From Rachicladosporium sp. CCFEE 5018 (taxonomy: Eukaryota; Ascomycota; Dothideomycetes; Cladosporiales; Cladosporiaceae): 64,000 bases of DNA. Position numbers and translations under genes: made by a program. The DNA is taken from contig KZ111141.1 of NCBI GenBank assembly GCA_002077045.2, positions 1,557,757 to 1,621,756 of the forward strand, in the 5' to 3' direction. Below the pieces are notes generated by a model. It had not been told where the DNA came from. It made no database searches and was given only the letters and a program-made list of their open reading frames with translations. The first letter of the stretch is position 1. Every line of letters starts with the position of its first letter. Shown here one piece after another: positions 31,330 through 42,683 of this stretch.

Positions 31330-34300
31330 ATGGCTCCCAATAACGATGGATTGGCCTTACCAGATCGACTCGGCTTACAAGGATTGAATGGCCATCTCAA
31401 CTCCGCCGGTCACGATGACTCCAGAGCGACATCGCCAGGCGGAGGCCGTTTTGGCAGCGACGAAGATGAAGAGGGAGATGGCGTCGCGCGTCTCGGACGC
31501 ACAAGACCACGAGTCTTCCCATATGCGAAGTACATGCCATACGAGACCGAAACAAGAGAGCGGCAAGAGCGAGACATGGACGAGATGCTCAGACATTTGT
31601 ACCTCGCGGTGGCATCTGGAGACTTCGCATCAGGTGCGGTACATTGGACGAAAGAGATCAGAGGATGGATGTCTCTCAAATTTGATCTTACCCGGACGCA
31701 GCGCATCGCACTAGTCAAGCTGTACTACGAGCTTGCACTTGCACCGGGACTGGAGTATGCGATCGCCGAGCGCTTCGCCAGCATGTTCATGGTCTTGACG
31801 AAGCGGAAGCACTACTTGCGTCAGGGTAAGGACTTGACGCTCGACTGGCGGCCGCTGTACAAGGAGATGAAGGTGTTCGTACTGCCTTCGGAAAGCGCAA
31901 CGAACAATACTTTCAGCTCGAAGAGGAACATACGGACTATGACTAAGATCTGTACGTTCGCGCAGCTTTTCTTCGATCCCAGAGAAGTGCCAGCAATGCT
32001 GGAGGAGCTTCTGCCGTTCTTCAGCATGAGCTTTTCAGAGCACGCATTCGTCGTAACGGGTTTGCTTAACCTCATGCTCCCCACCGGCGCGCCTCCTGCT
32101 AGCGAGCCGAACCTACAGCCTCAGAACTACCTATCCACATTCTTCCATCTGTGGTCACTTGTCAACAGATCAATGATGATCGACAGACGGATGATGGACA
32201 TCTTCTCTCGCCAGGCACGCGACTGTCTAGGTGCCGAGCATGTTCCATTTGGGCCAAGCGGCATGTTCACAGAAGAGCAGACTTCTATGATCTTCACCGC
32301 CATCCTGCGGTTGCTAGAGATCCCCGTCGGTCAGGCAACGACGCCATACTCGGCTTCCGTGGATTTAGGTGCAGGCCAGGCTATACTGATCGATCGCGAT
32401 CCGCGGAAGCACCCATCGTCCCATAGCATCGCTCGCTGGATCATTATGTCGCTCTCACCCCGTTGCCTCGAGGCGTCTAATGAGCAGTCCATTCTGCATC
32501 ATCTCGAAGGTCTCATTCAGGGTGTGGAGACATTCTTCCACCCCTCGAACTCCGGGAACTGGACGAAGCCTTTGTCTCAGATGGTTTACTATCTCGCGGA
32601 CTTCTTCGTTATGCGATGGAACCGCGAGCAGAGTGGGAAGTATGATATCCCTGAGGATCGTAAGCTTACTCCGGAACTGCGTCGCAGATTCGTTCTGTGT
32701 CTTCGCGATGTCACTTTCATGGGCATATATGCAAAGAGTGGCACAGCTATGAACTACAGTCTGAGCACACTGCAGTCTCTGGCATTCCTCGAGCCGGGCT
32801 TGATTTTACCTGGTGCCCTCCAGAGGATCTATCCGGCCATGCAAGGGCTTGTTGAAGTGCATCGCACCATCTCGTCGATCCGTGCCCTGCAGATGTTGTC
32901 GCGGATCATGTCAAGGACCAAAGGCTGGAGATGTCATCTGACGACGTTGATGGGACTCGCTCTGCCTGGCATCGATGCCAATGACTTGGACAAGACGATG
33001 CATACGCTTGCTTTCATTCAAGCCGTTAGCTACAACATTCCGCTGCATGATCTCACAAAGACGAGCTCGAAGGAGGTCTCGAACGGCCGGGGTGACGATG
33101 ATGGTGATGTGATCTCGGCGGACCCGACATCAGGCACGGCTCTGGCTGTAGAGTGGATCACCTCTCAAGTCAGCCGTTTCGAGCAGGAAGGTCCCCAGGT
33201 CGAGACAGACTACGAGACCGAGCTGTCCGATGAAGATGAGGTGTCGATATTGAAGTCTTCGACTGCTGGGTTTTCTGAATTCATCATTTCATTCATCGGC
33301 AAGGTCTTCACACTGCTGCAAAATCTCCCAGACGTAGCACGTGTGAAGAGTGGATCACCTGAGGAAAATGTGGTCAACACTCTACCTGCGACGTTCCAGC
33401 CTCTACTCGCAGCACTGAGTCCCGAGCTATTCGACATAGCTCTGGAGCAGGTTGCGAAATTTACTTTGAAGAACGTCGTACATCAGGCAAGAGATGCAAT
33501 GGCGTTCATCTGCAATACCGTCGTAAAGATCACACCGAAAAAGGCACTCGCCAGACTTCTCCCTGATCTCATCACTAGCATCAGAAGCGAGATCACAGAC
33601 AATGGCGCAGGCTCCACACGCACCATCGGATCCGAGATCCTACCTAGAGATCGCGCCTTGGTTTGGCATGTCTCATTGCTCAGTATGTGTGTCGTTCACG
33701 TTGGTCGCGACGTACTAGACTTTGAGGCGGACCTCTTCAGCATCGCCACGTTCATGCAAGATCACTGCAAAGGCATCCCACTCGTGCATGTCTCGAACTT
33801 CATACATCATCTCTTGCTCAACCTCACAGTCACTTACACGCAAGACTACTCCTTGTACGAGAGAGCCGACCTGGACCGCGGGCTGACTGCCAAGGACTGG
33901 GGCAAGGTCACTGACTCAAGTAGTCTTGACATTCACTGGCATGTGCCTGAGCAAGCAGAGTTGGACTTTGCTGTGCGTATACTCGAAGCGCAAGGCGGTC
34001 GTGCCATCCAAGCGCTGAACGACCTCACCGCTGGCTCTGACCCTGTGAAGCGCGATGGTGTGGGTAAAGAGTGGTCTGACGAGGTGTCTCGTAACCTCGT
34101 ACTCTTACGCCTCGTGATCTCCGGCATGTCGCGACTGTTCCGCTCAGACGACGGGTCTGTCACGCCATACACATTCAGTGATACAACGTCGGAGGACTGG
34201 TCTGTCATCGATGCCGATGATGCCAGTGACAGCTCAGCAGACTCCAATGCATCGCAGGAGAGTCTCAAGCGCACGTTTCACTATGCAACGGGCTATCCCA

Positions 34301-37300
34301 TGGAGATTGGGAGCCCGCAGTACGAGACTGTGCATAAGATGCGCAAGCAGACCGGAGAGATGTTGCACAGAGTCCATGAGTTCCTTGTTAAGAACCAGGA
34401 AGACGACGTGCAGTGTTTCAATGCGCTGTACACAGCTTACAAGTCGTGGTTCGTTGATATCGGCATTGAGCGTTCGGCCCATGTCCTAGACAGGCTTACT
34501 AGGCTACTGGCTGCCGACATCCATCAATTCAAGTTCTCAGGCACGAGGAAGGACTACCCCCGTCCGCTTCTTGTTCGCCGAGCAAACCTGTACCATTTCC
34601 AGCGGCTGCGGTATAACGAGCATCCTCGCGTAGCATCCGAACTGGACAGGAAGTTGCTGCTCGATCTGGCGGATAGCTGCACAACGGTTTATACTGACAT
34701 CCGCCGCACCGCTCAGTCGGCCGGGGAGCAAGCTATCAAGAGTATCGTGGGCGCCAAGACACTGATAATTCCTCCACTGCTCGAAGCGCTTGAGAAGGCA
34801 GTCAAGAATCAAGATGACCCACGAATCAAGGGTGGCATGTTCTCACTGCTGTACGGTAGTCTCGCCAAGTCAATCGGTCGGAACTGGAAGTTCGCACCAC
34901 GAATGATTAAATTGTTCATTGAGGTTTCTAATGCGGACCGACCTAGCATACAGAAGCTTGTCAGCAACGCCAGTTTCACCATACAGGATATGACGAAGGC
35001 GATGGACCGCATGGTCCTTCTTGACCAAGACACTTTGGATGCTATCTGGCCGACTGACTCGGAACCTTCAACTTTCACAGACCGTCAAATGCCAACGTCA
35101 CTAGAGGGCGCGAAGGATCTCGCGCCGGTGAAGAAGGCAAAGATCAAGCAGCGTCGCACCGACATCGAGGGAAAGAAGAAGATTCTTGCGCAGGAGCTGA
35201 TAGCCTCCATCAAGCAAAGTCACTGGAAGAGGGCCAGCAGGACTGCGGCGCTCGTCATCGGGTTGGACTATCGGTTTGAAACAATTTCGAGTGATGGCAT
35301 GCTGGAGCTTGTCGTCAAGGGTGCCATCGATCCGCACCCACAGCTGAGAACACTGTATGCGCATGCACTCATCGCGATCTACAATCTCGCGCAGACGAGA
35401 GCGCTTGTTGGTCATCAGTACGAGAATTACTTAACAAATACGCAGATAGATCCTGACGAGATCTCGCTTCCAGTCAATCGCGACGACGAGGACTGGACTC
35501 GGGACTTCCTTGACGGCTTTGCTGACCCTGCGACTGATGCATACATAGACTCCGACTACCCTGGCTGGCTCGTGTGGCAGAAGAAGATGCGCGGGTACCG
35601 TACCGGTAAGAGTCAGCTACAATTCGACGAGGTGGAGCAGACCCTGCGGAAGAAGCTAGGCGCCCTGATCGACCGTCATTGGCTGTCCACATACTTCGGC
35701 TACATGAAGCAAGAGCCGCGCGATTCGAACGCCGATCGCTTTCGCATGTCCAGCTCGGTCATAGTGTCGTACGCGTTGGACTTGATGGCTGATGGTTTGA
35801 CGACTGTGACCTGGGAGGACTTCAAGGACCTCACGCAAGCTGTGTATGGCGATGGTAGTGACAAGCATCAGCACCGTGCCATGTCCGAGATCTGTGGCGC
35901 CATGATCACAGGTGCTGAGGACTTTGACACAGACTTCAGAACTGAGGTGTGGAAATTCGTCTTCCCAGTCATCCGTCGCATCTTTACAGATGGCTTGACG
36001 CCGGAGAACATGGGCTACTGGTCAACGTTTGTCACTCTCGTTGTCGGCGGCAAAGATCCGAGACGCGCATGGCCACTCATCGACTGGGTTGCGGGCTTCA
36101 GACTGGACATGGGAACGAATGCGGCATTCAAGGAGAGCTCGAGGATCACACTGCTGCAGATAGTAGTTAATGCTGTAGGGTGGCACTTTCAGCTCGAGAA
36201 GGGCGTGCTAGAGAATTTCCTGGAGCATCTCGATCACCCGTACAAGGGAGTGCGGGAGATTATGGGAACGACTCTCGCAATCATCTTCCGGACAAGATAT
36301 CATGAGAGCTACAAGGACATACCAACGTTGTTGGAGGCGCAGAAGAGCGCATCCAGTGTTGGAGCGAGACCGTACGAGCCGACGGAGGAGTACTCTAGCA
36401 TCGTCAAATCGACTTTCGAAAGACTAGAGAAGTGGCGCCTCGAGCGACCCGCAGGAATACAGACGCCAACACCCTACACGCAAGCCAGCAAGAGTGTGCT
36501 GCTGTGGCTCGATACGCAGCTCGCTTCCTATGAGTGCACAATGCTCGTTCCCTTCTTCCCTGGTGCATTTATGGAGCAGCTCCTCCACATGATGGACATC
36601 AAAGAAGACCCTGAGTTGCAGTCTCTGGCCTACCACGTCTTCCGCCACCTGCCCAACATACCGCATCGTACAGGCGAAGATGAGGCGTTCATCCGCAGCC
36701 TGATAAAGATCGCCACAACAGCCACCTCATGGCATCAACGTCTGCGAGTGCTCATCAACATCCAGGTCATCTACTTCCGGCACCTCTTCCTCGTCACTGA
36801 GGTGCAGGCATCAGCCCTCTTCAAGTGTGTGCGCAGCATGCTGCACGATGTGCAACTCGAAGTCCGCCTCGGCGCCGCTGCGACTCTGAGCGGCATGGTG
36901 CGCTGCTCACCCCTGGATCGCAGGACGAAGCAAGTCAAAGACCTAAAGTCTCACTTCACATCCCTTCTCATCAAGAATCCTCTACCGAAGAAGCCTAAGG
37001 CTGGTACATCTGCGTCTACGGGTACATCCACGCCGACGTCTGAGTCGAATAAGCTCATCCTCACACGACATGCGGCAGTGCTGGGTCTGGGAGCGCTAGT
37101 GCAAGCATTCCCATATGCTTCGCCGCCGCCAGAATGGCTGCCGGAGGTCTTGGCTACGCTTGCTGGTAGGGCTGCGAGTGATCCCGGGGCAGTAGGCAAG
37201 AGCGTGAAGAGTATCTTGGGCGAGTTCAAGAAGACTAGACAGGATACGTGGTTTGTTGACATGAAGGTATGTTCGGTCAGTTTTCTGCTGGTACGACATT

Positions 37301-37382
37301 TTGCTAATCTTCGATGCAGGCGTTCACCCCAGAACAACTCGAGGACTTGGAGGGAGTACTGTGGAAGAGCTACTTTGCTTGA
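31330..37382 (+). CDS. BLM10: Proteasome activator Blm10/PA200 (copy A, complete)
   Basis: Exon 1 31330-37266 and exon 2 37320-37382, with a 53-nt intron (GTATGT...GCAG); 1999 residues. The start is the first ATG (MAPNNDGLALPD). HEAT-like helical repeats fill the chain. Family blocks include VFPYAKYMPYETETRERQE near the N-terminus, LPTGAPPASEPNLQPQNYL, FFHPSNSGNWTKPLSQMVYY, and the PSME4 C-terminal region with LGLGALVQAFPYASPPPEWL and FKKTRQDTW. It ends LEGVLWKSYFA, where Blm10/PA200 use a C-terminal Hb-Tyr-X tail to dock in the 20S core; here the penultimate residue is Phe. It caps 20S proteasomes in nucleus and cytosol. Length lies between human PA200 (1843) and yeast Blm10 (2143). The 3' part from 34379 is repeated after the gap. 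Confidence 0.95.
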
Positions 37383-37780
37383 TTGCGATGAGAGACGAAG
37401 CGTATGTGTCACGATTCAGGACGTTCGGAAATGCATGTGTGAGGACAGCGGCATGCACTCGTTTGGTCGACGCAGTGTCTGCAGTAGGTTGATGCGTTTG
37501 AGCGGCATGGGCGGCGGACTTGATGCTAGACTAGACTGTACAAGAGCGATGCATGACACCCTACCTTGCCTACCTCCGAGACGCCGATGATCTCCGAATC
37601 ATCTGTAGTCGTCGCGCGAGAACGACTGTCACTCGCCGGCATCGTGTAACCTTTTTCATGTCTTCGGGGTGCCACGACCACTGCACAGCCGTCGATCTGA
37701 CAAGATTGAAACTCACATGATAGATCATACGCCATAAGTGTTCCTCAAATTGAGACCTGCTGCATGTGTCTCGCTGGCAA

Positions 37781-38697
37781 ATGGTCTTACATCGCAGATA
37801 CTTCTGGCTCAATCTCGACATGCACCGCGAATCACCCATCAGAGCTGCTGGATATGCCTTCAAGAACATCGAGCCCAGTCTTGACCCTGACTTCCTTCTT
37901 CAATTCGACCCTGTAGCAATTGAAGGAGTCATGACATTTTTCCTGGACCTACCGAGGGAGCTGCGAGATCGCATATACGCCTTCGTCCTCGTCCATGATC
38001 ACGCTTTATCCATGGTCAAATTCGGTACAGTGAAGTGCGACTGTCACTTCGACTGCGATTGTAATAATTGGGACGACGTCTGCGACTGCGATGGTATCTG
38101 CGACGATCGTGGTAGCTGCAAAAGCCATGCCACGCGCCCACTGCCTCGAATAACGTTCTCTCCGCCATCGCAGCTTAATGTTATGGGTAAGGTAGAGCTT
38201 GCACTTACCCAAGTCTCCGCCCAGTTCCAAGGAGAAGCAGGCCCGGTCTTCTGGGGTCGGAACATGTCCGAGTTGCGGGACTCGCTTCTTGGACGGGCCA
38301 AAGATGGAATCAAGTCATGGGATGCCGTATGGTGCACGAAAATCCGTAGGTTTTGTTACTGGAGCGGTTCGTGGGGAAGAGCGACGAACATGAGCGGTGA
38401 TCAAACTCAGACTAGGACGCGGTTGGCAGATGATGCTGAGTGAAGACTGAGCTTGCGATTCAGACTGGAGTGGCATAGCCCATGAGCCCATCCAATACGA
38501 GATGTGCCCGGCCTTCGAGAGCTGCCAGTGCTGTGTGGAAGGGATCGAGGCAGTCTCGCGTACCCTACGTTACGAGGCGTCGTGAACTACACTTCACGAC
38601 CGAGGAACTGCAGCGTCTCTCTCCACGCGTGCTGAATGAGCTTTTGCGCTCGTGCTGCTACATGAAGATGCTGTTCAAGGCAATCGACGCTGCCACC
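37781..38697 (+). CDS. F-box/2EXR-like fungal protein, probably broken near its 3' end; only in copy A
   Basis: The open frame from the ATG at 37781 to 38443 has the fungal F-box/2EXR start FFLDLPRELRDRIYAFVLVHD (about residues 50-70), then an unusual Cys/Asp-rich loop at 38035-38118 with eight cysteines, and LALTQVSAQFQGEAGPVFWG, the usual 'new in the community' segment of these proteins. After 38443 further matching pieces lie in other frames: YEMCPAFESCQCCVEGIEAV (about 38490-38560) and RELHFTTEELQRLSPRVLNE (about 38580-38640). An intron or a frameshift must lie between; I could not place a good donor. Such proteins may be ubiquitin-ligase adaptors but most have no known role. The whole gene is missing from copy B, where the same spacer is 941 bp shorter. 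Confidence 0.55.
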
Positions 38698-38700
38698 TGA

Positions 38701-39354
38701 CTAAGTAGCGAGTGACTGGTGGCTATATCAATCTCGAGCATGGAGATTGCGCCGTAGTGACAAGCTGATGCTAGTCTGAGTATCTCCCTGATAACTTGAC
38801 CGCCACGGTCATAGTCAGGAGCGAACGGTACTCAGCTTATCCAGACGGTATGTTGCATCTGCTGTAGGTCGGAAGCACGATTGGAGCAAGGAGATGGAGC
38901 CTGGGATCGTGCTGCAAGCAAGCGAACGAGTTCCCTCCACTTTCACATAGCACACAGAGCGGGAGATGGCACACCAATATGTTCAGGTCGGCTTGCGGTG
39001 GCAGAATCAAGAGCACGCGAAGAATTTCCCCATTGAGATTGCCGAAAAGTCCCTCCTTGGTCCGTGCACGCGCCGAATTCCGACTTTGCTGACTTCGCGT
39101 TCCCAAAGCTCCATAGAAATTTCTGCTAGTCCGTACCAACCAGCATAAGCAGGAACGATGGGGTCGTGAAGATCATCGCCTGTCACCGCGCCCTATGCGC
39201 CTATGCGTGTAATGTGCTTATATAACCGAGTATCCGCTCATTCTGGCGGGAGGTGGGTACAGCGCGAATCTCTTACGTTTGTGTTCACTCCTCTCTGTCA
39301 ATCCTCTCATACCGCTGATTATCGAGGGTGTCCGTTTGGGACCGACAACCCACG
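38701..39354. promoter_or_regulatory. Upstream region of permease copy A
   Basis: 654 bp. From about 39010 onward it matches copy B (52845 onward), so the shared permease promoter is about 350 bp. The part before 39010 belongs to the A-specific segment. No motif is called. Confidence 0.4.
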
Positions 39355-41019
39355 ATGGAGGGCATAGATGGCAACGAGAAGCGGGTTAGCAGCATACACA
39401 GCCAGAAGGAAACGCCCTTCTTCGACGCCACATCTCTCGATGGAAGTCCTCATCGAGATGTCGAGAAGAACGGTGTCGAGCATGGAACCACAGTCCAGCT
39501 CCAACGTCGACTGCAATCCCGCCACCTCCAGATGATCGCGATAGGAGGTACGATCGGTACTGGACTTTTTATCGGCTCAGGAGGCGCACTCGCTACGGCT
39601 GGCCCAGCAGGCGCACTCATCGCATACACCTTTGTCGGCACCTTGGTCTATTCCGTTATGGTTGCTCTCGGCGAGATGGCCACATTCATTCCGGTCTCTG
39701 GGGCTTTCACTGTCTATGCGGCTCGCTTTGTCGACCGTTCCCTTGGCTTCGCAATGGGCTGGATCTATTGGTTTAGTTGGGCGATGACGTTCGCTCTTGA
39801 GTTATCGGCGTGCGGGCTCATTATTCAGTACTGGAGCCCAGGGCTGAATATCGGCATCTTCATCGGGACGTTCTGGGTACTCATAACAGCCCTGAACTTC
39901 CTCCCGGTCTCATTCTACGGCGAGGTAGAGTTCTGGTTCGCATCGATCAAGGTCCTTACAGTCGTCGGCTTCCTCATCTTCGGCATCTGCATCAACGCTG
40001 GCGCTGGCTCACAAGGCTACTTAGGCTTTAAGTACTGGAACGATCCCGGTGCCTTCCACGCCAGCGATCTAATTACAGGCAATGATCCTTTGGCTAGATT
40101 CGTTGGCTTCTGGGCTGTCATGATCCAGGCTGGGTTCTCCTACCAAGGCACCGAACTCGTTGGCATTGCAGCAGGAGAGACCGCCAATCCACGCAAGAAT
40201 GTTCCCCGCGCGATCAAACAGACGTTCTACCGGATCCTCATCTTCTTCGTTCTGACCATCCTGTTCATCGGTATCCTCATTCCCTACGACAATGAGAATC
40301 TTCTCAGCGACACCACAGATGCCGCGTCATCGCCATTTACCATTGCTGCGCAGCTCGCAGGCGTAAATACATTACCGGACATCATCAACGCCATCCTCCT
40401 CACGGTTGTCCTCAGCGCAGCAAACTCAAATGTCTACTCTGGCTCCCGCATCCTCGTCGGACTTGCGAATGAAGGCTCCGCTCCAGCATTCCTGCGTCGC
40501 ACAACAGCTTCCGGAGTGCCCTGGTGCGCAGTCATCTTTACCTCCATCTTCGGCCTCCTCGCATTCTTGAACGAGAGTAGTTCCGGAGGCGAGGTGTTCA
40601 ATTGGCTTGTAAATATCACGGGTGTTGCTGGCTTCATCTCATGGACCTGCATCGGCATTTCGCATATCTGCTTCATGCGTGCTCTCCGTGCACAAGGCAT
40701 CTCTCGGGACGAGCTACCGTACCAAGCGCTGTGGCAGCCGTTCTTCAGCTGGTACGGCATTGTGTTCAACATCATCATTATCCTGACGCAAGGCTTTACT
40801 TCCTTCATGCCATGGGACACTGCGAGCTTCTTCACCAGTTACGTAAGCTTAATGCTTTTTACCGTGTTGTATGTTGGGCATAAGCTTGTGATGCGGACGA
40901 GATTAGTGGATCCGGCGAAAGCTGATCTTTGGTCTGGGCGGAAGGAGGTAGAAGAGATGGAGATTGAGGAGGCGGCGCCGAAGGGTGTGGTTGGGAAGGT
41001 GTTGCATTGGCTTGGATAG
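39355..41019 (+). CDS. Amino-acid permease, YAT/APC family (copy A)
   Basis: A single exon of 554 residues from the ATG at 39355 (MEGIDGNEKR). A cytosolic head of about 50 residues ends in LQRRLQSRHLQMIAIGGTIG, followed by the APC motif GTGLFIGSGGALATAGPAG of TM1. Further blocks: GEMATFIPVSGAFTVYAARF, LGFAMGWIYWFSWAM, FGICINAGAGSQGYLGFKYW, GFSYQGTELVGIAAGETANP, NSNVYSGSRILVGLANEGSA and FNWLVNITGVAGFISWTCIG. Twelve membrane helices are expected. Family members import amino acids with protons at the plasma membrane. Specificity is not clear (general or Gap1/Dip5-like). Codons 85-330 differ much from copy B at silent sites while the 3' part is nearly identical; A has one extra residue (HASDLITG versus AEYLVEG). 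Confidence 0.93.
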   Translation: MEGIDGNEKRVSSIHSQKETPFFDATSLDGSPHRDVEKNGVEHGTTVQLQRRLQSRHLQMIAIGGTIGTGLFIGSGGALATAGPAGALIAYTFVGTLVYSVMVALGEMATFIPVSGAFTVYAARFVDRSLGFAMGWIYWFSWAMTFALELSACGLIIQYWSPGLNIGIFIGTFWVLITALNFLPVSFYGEVEFWFASIKVLTVVGFLIFGICINAGAGSQGYLGFKYWNDPGAFHASDLITGNDPLARFVGFWAVMIQAGFSYQGTELVGIAAGETANPRKNVPRAIKQTFYRILIFFVLTILFIGILIPYDNENLLSDTTDAASSPFTIAAQLAGVNTLPDIINAILLTVVLSAANSNVYSGSRILVGLANEGSAPAFLRRTTASGVPWCAVIFTSIFGLLAFLNESSSGGEVFNWLVNITGVAGFISWTCIGISHICFMRALRAQGISRDELPYQALWQPFFSWYGIVFNIIIILTQGFTSFMPWDTASFFTSYVSLMLFTVLYVGHKLVMRTRLVDPAKADLWSGRKEVEEMEIEEAAPKGVVGKVLHWLG

Positions 41020-41512
41020 GATGATATGGTCGCGGTCTGATTTGCTCGCATATGTAGCGTTCTGGCGTGCGCGGTAATAGGCGGCTGGCATAGCCCATTT
41101 TATAGCATCACAGCATCATAGCTCCCTTGTTCCAGAATGTCCGCTGGTTTCTCATGCTACTAGCAGTCGCACCGCAGCTATGAACGTCTAGTCGGAGTGC
41201 GTCGAAGAGAGACACCCGGAGTAACGTTCAGTGACCTTTCAGCGGTCTCTCGTGCATCAACTTCGCAGGGGAAGAGGTGTCGTAATGCAGTCAACAGGAG
41301 CACAAGACACTTCTGGACCTGCGGAGGAAAACGGGTGGGTGCTCAGACGCAGGCGTGGGGAGGAAGGATCCCTTAGTATTCGGCTGATGGATACATGAGC
41401 AAACGCCGCCGGGCGGGGGCGCTCTTCTCGCTTTCAGGGCTATTTGATGCAGCACTAACAAAATCAACCCCGAACACCTCGCTAATCCAATCACACGTGC
41501 CCGCCTACGAAT
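41020..41512. other. Convergent 3' region between permease and DnaJ (copy A)
   Basis: 493 bp, no supported gene. It is 11 bp longer than in copy B, mainly a GC-rich insertion near 41409-41420 (CGGGCGGGGGC). Confidence 0.4.
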
Positions 41513-42424
41513 CTACTGCTTCTTGCCCTTCTTGCCCGTCCTGCGTGCCTCAGTCTGCGCGAAAGCCTCCTCGGGTGGCTCATCGTCCTTCGCCGCCCGC
41601 TTCGAGCCGTTCTTCCCCTTCGGCGCATACTTCGCTTCGAGATCTGCCAGGAAGTTGCCTCCCCTCGCCTTCTGCTTTTGCTGTATCAACGCAGCTAGAC
41701 CACCCATACCCTCATTCTTCCCTGCATTACCGTTGGCTCCGATACCAAGCTCAGTTGCATGCTCCTCTGCCTCTTTCGCCTCTTCGTTCTTCCGCTTCTT
41801 GGCCAGCGTCACTCTTGCGTTACGGCTCTTCTCGGTCTCCTCCGTGTAAGCTTTCAGAGGCTCCACATCGCCATTTTCGATAGCCTCGTCGATGATCGCT
41901 CTGAATCTATCCTCATCCTCCGCAGGATCAGATAGCATGATCTCCTTGTACAGCTTGTTCATGCTACCCTTGTGCTTCGTATAGCACGCCAATATAGCGT
42001 CACGCTCCTCATCGCTCCCACGATACTCCTTCGAGAATGCATCTATAGCTTGCGCGGTGACGATGTCTTTGTACTGGCCTCTGTAGAAGCTCAGCCAGTC
42101 GAAGTCATCTTCGCCATCCTCTCCCACTAAGCTCTCCTCCGTACGGCCCGTGATGTCGTAGCGTCTTCGGCGCCTCTCATCGCTCAGCACTGCGTAGGCA
42201 AAGGCTATGTTTTGGAAAGCCGTGTTGGCCGCAGCTTTCTTGGACTCTGGGACTTTGTCGGGATGGTTTTTGAGCGCTGCTTTGCGGTATGCTTTCGTGA
42301 TCTCAGCTTGCGTGGCAGGCTTGTCTATGCCGAGGGTGGCGTAGGGGTCGATCTCGGTGGGTGCTTCATCGATATCCAGAAACTCTTCTCCTTCATCCTC
42401 ATTCTTGCTGTTGCGCGAAGGCAT
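41513..42424 (-). CDS. J-domain protein, DNAJC9-like (copy A)
   Basis: A single exon of 303 residues. The J domain covers about residues 26-95 with HPD at 54-56 (LKNHPDKVPE) and AFAYAVLSDERRRRRYD. It is followed by the family-specific WLSFYRGQYKDIVT, FSKEYRGSDEERDAILACY, GSMNKLYKEIMLSDP and FRAIIDEAIENGDVEPLKAY. This layout is that of DNAJC9, a nuclear Hsp70 co-chaperone that handles histones H3-H4 in animals; fungal relatives are less studied. The C-terminus is Lys/Arg-rich and could carry nuclear import signals. It shares a 259-bp divergent promoter with the deaminase gene. Copy B differs by a handful of residues. Confidence 0.9.
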   Translation of the reverse strand: MPSRNSKNEDEGEEFLDIDEAPTEIDPYATLGIDKPATQAEITKAYRKAALKNHPDKVPESKKAAANTAFQNIAFAYAVLSDERRRRRYDITGRTEESLVGEDGEDDFDWLSFYRGQYKDIVTAQAIDAFSKEYRGSDEERDAILACYTKHKGSMNKLYKEIMLSDPAEDEDRFRAIIDEAIENGDVEPLKAYTEETEKSRNARVTLAKKRKNEEAKEAEEHATELGIGANGNAGKNEGMGGLAALIQQKQKARGGNFLADLEAKYAPKGKNGSKRAAKDDEPPEEAFAQTEARRTGKKGKKQ

Positions 42425-42683
42425 GTTGGGTTTGAGGTGCGTGACTTATTCTCGATCGGGGTCTGCGCAGTGTGCTGGGGTGGTATATGCAGATGATGTA
42501 CAAAGAGCGCTAATTTGGAGTGATGTTTGGGAGTGAAGTCAAGTCCAGGCTGGGAAGACGCGACTGAGACGCGCCGTAATCTAGATTAGATCAAGATAAG
42601 ATAAAAACACCGGGACACCACTCTCAGTCGCCACCCAGATCTCGCTTACACTGCCCTGCTATCACAAAAGTGTTAGCCTCGCC
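42425..42683. promoter_or_regulatory. Divergent promoter DnaJ - deaminase (copy A) with palindrome and double GATA motif
   Basis: 259 bp between the two ATGs. It holds a perfect 12-bp palindrome TAATCTAGATTA at 42577-42588 and, six bases further, AGATAAGATAA at 42594-42604, two overlapping HGATAR sites. Both are unchanged in copy B. HGATAR is the target of fungal GATA factors (AreA/NIT2, SreA, white-collar types). Confidence 0.5.
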
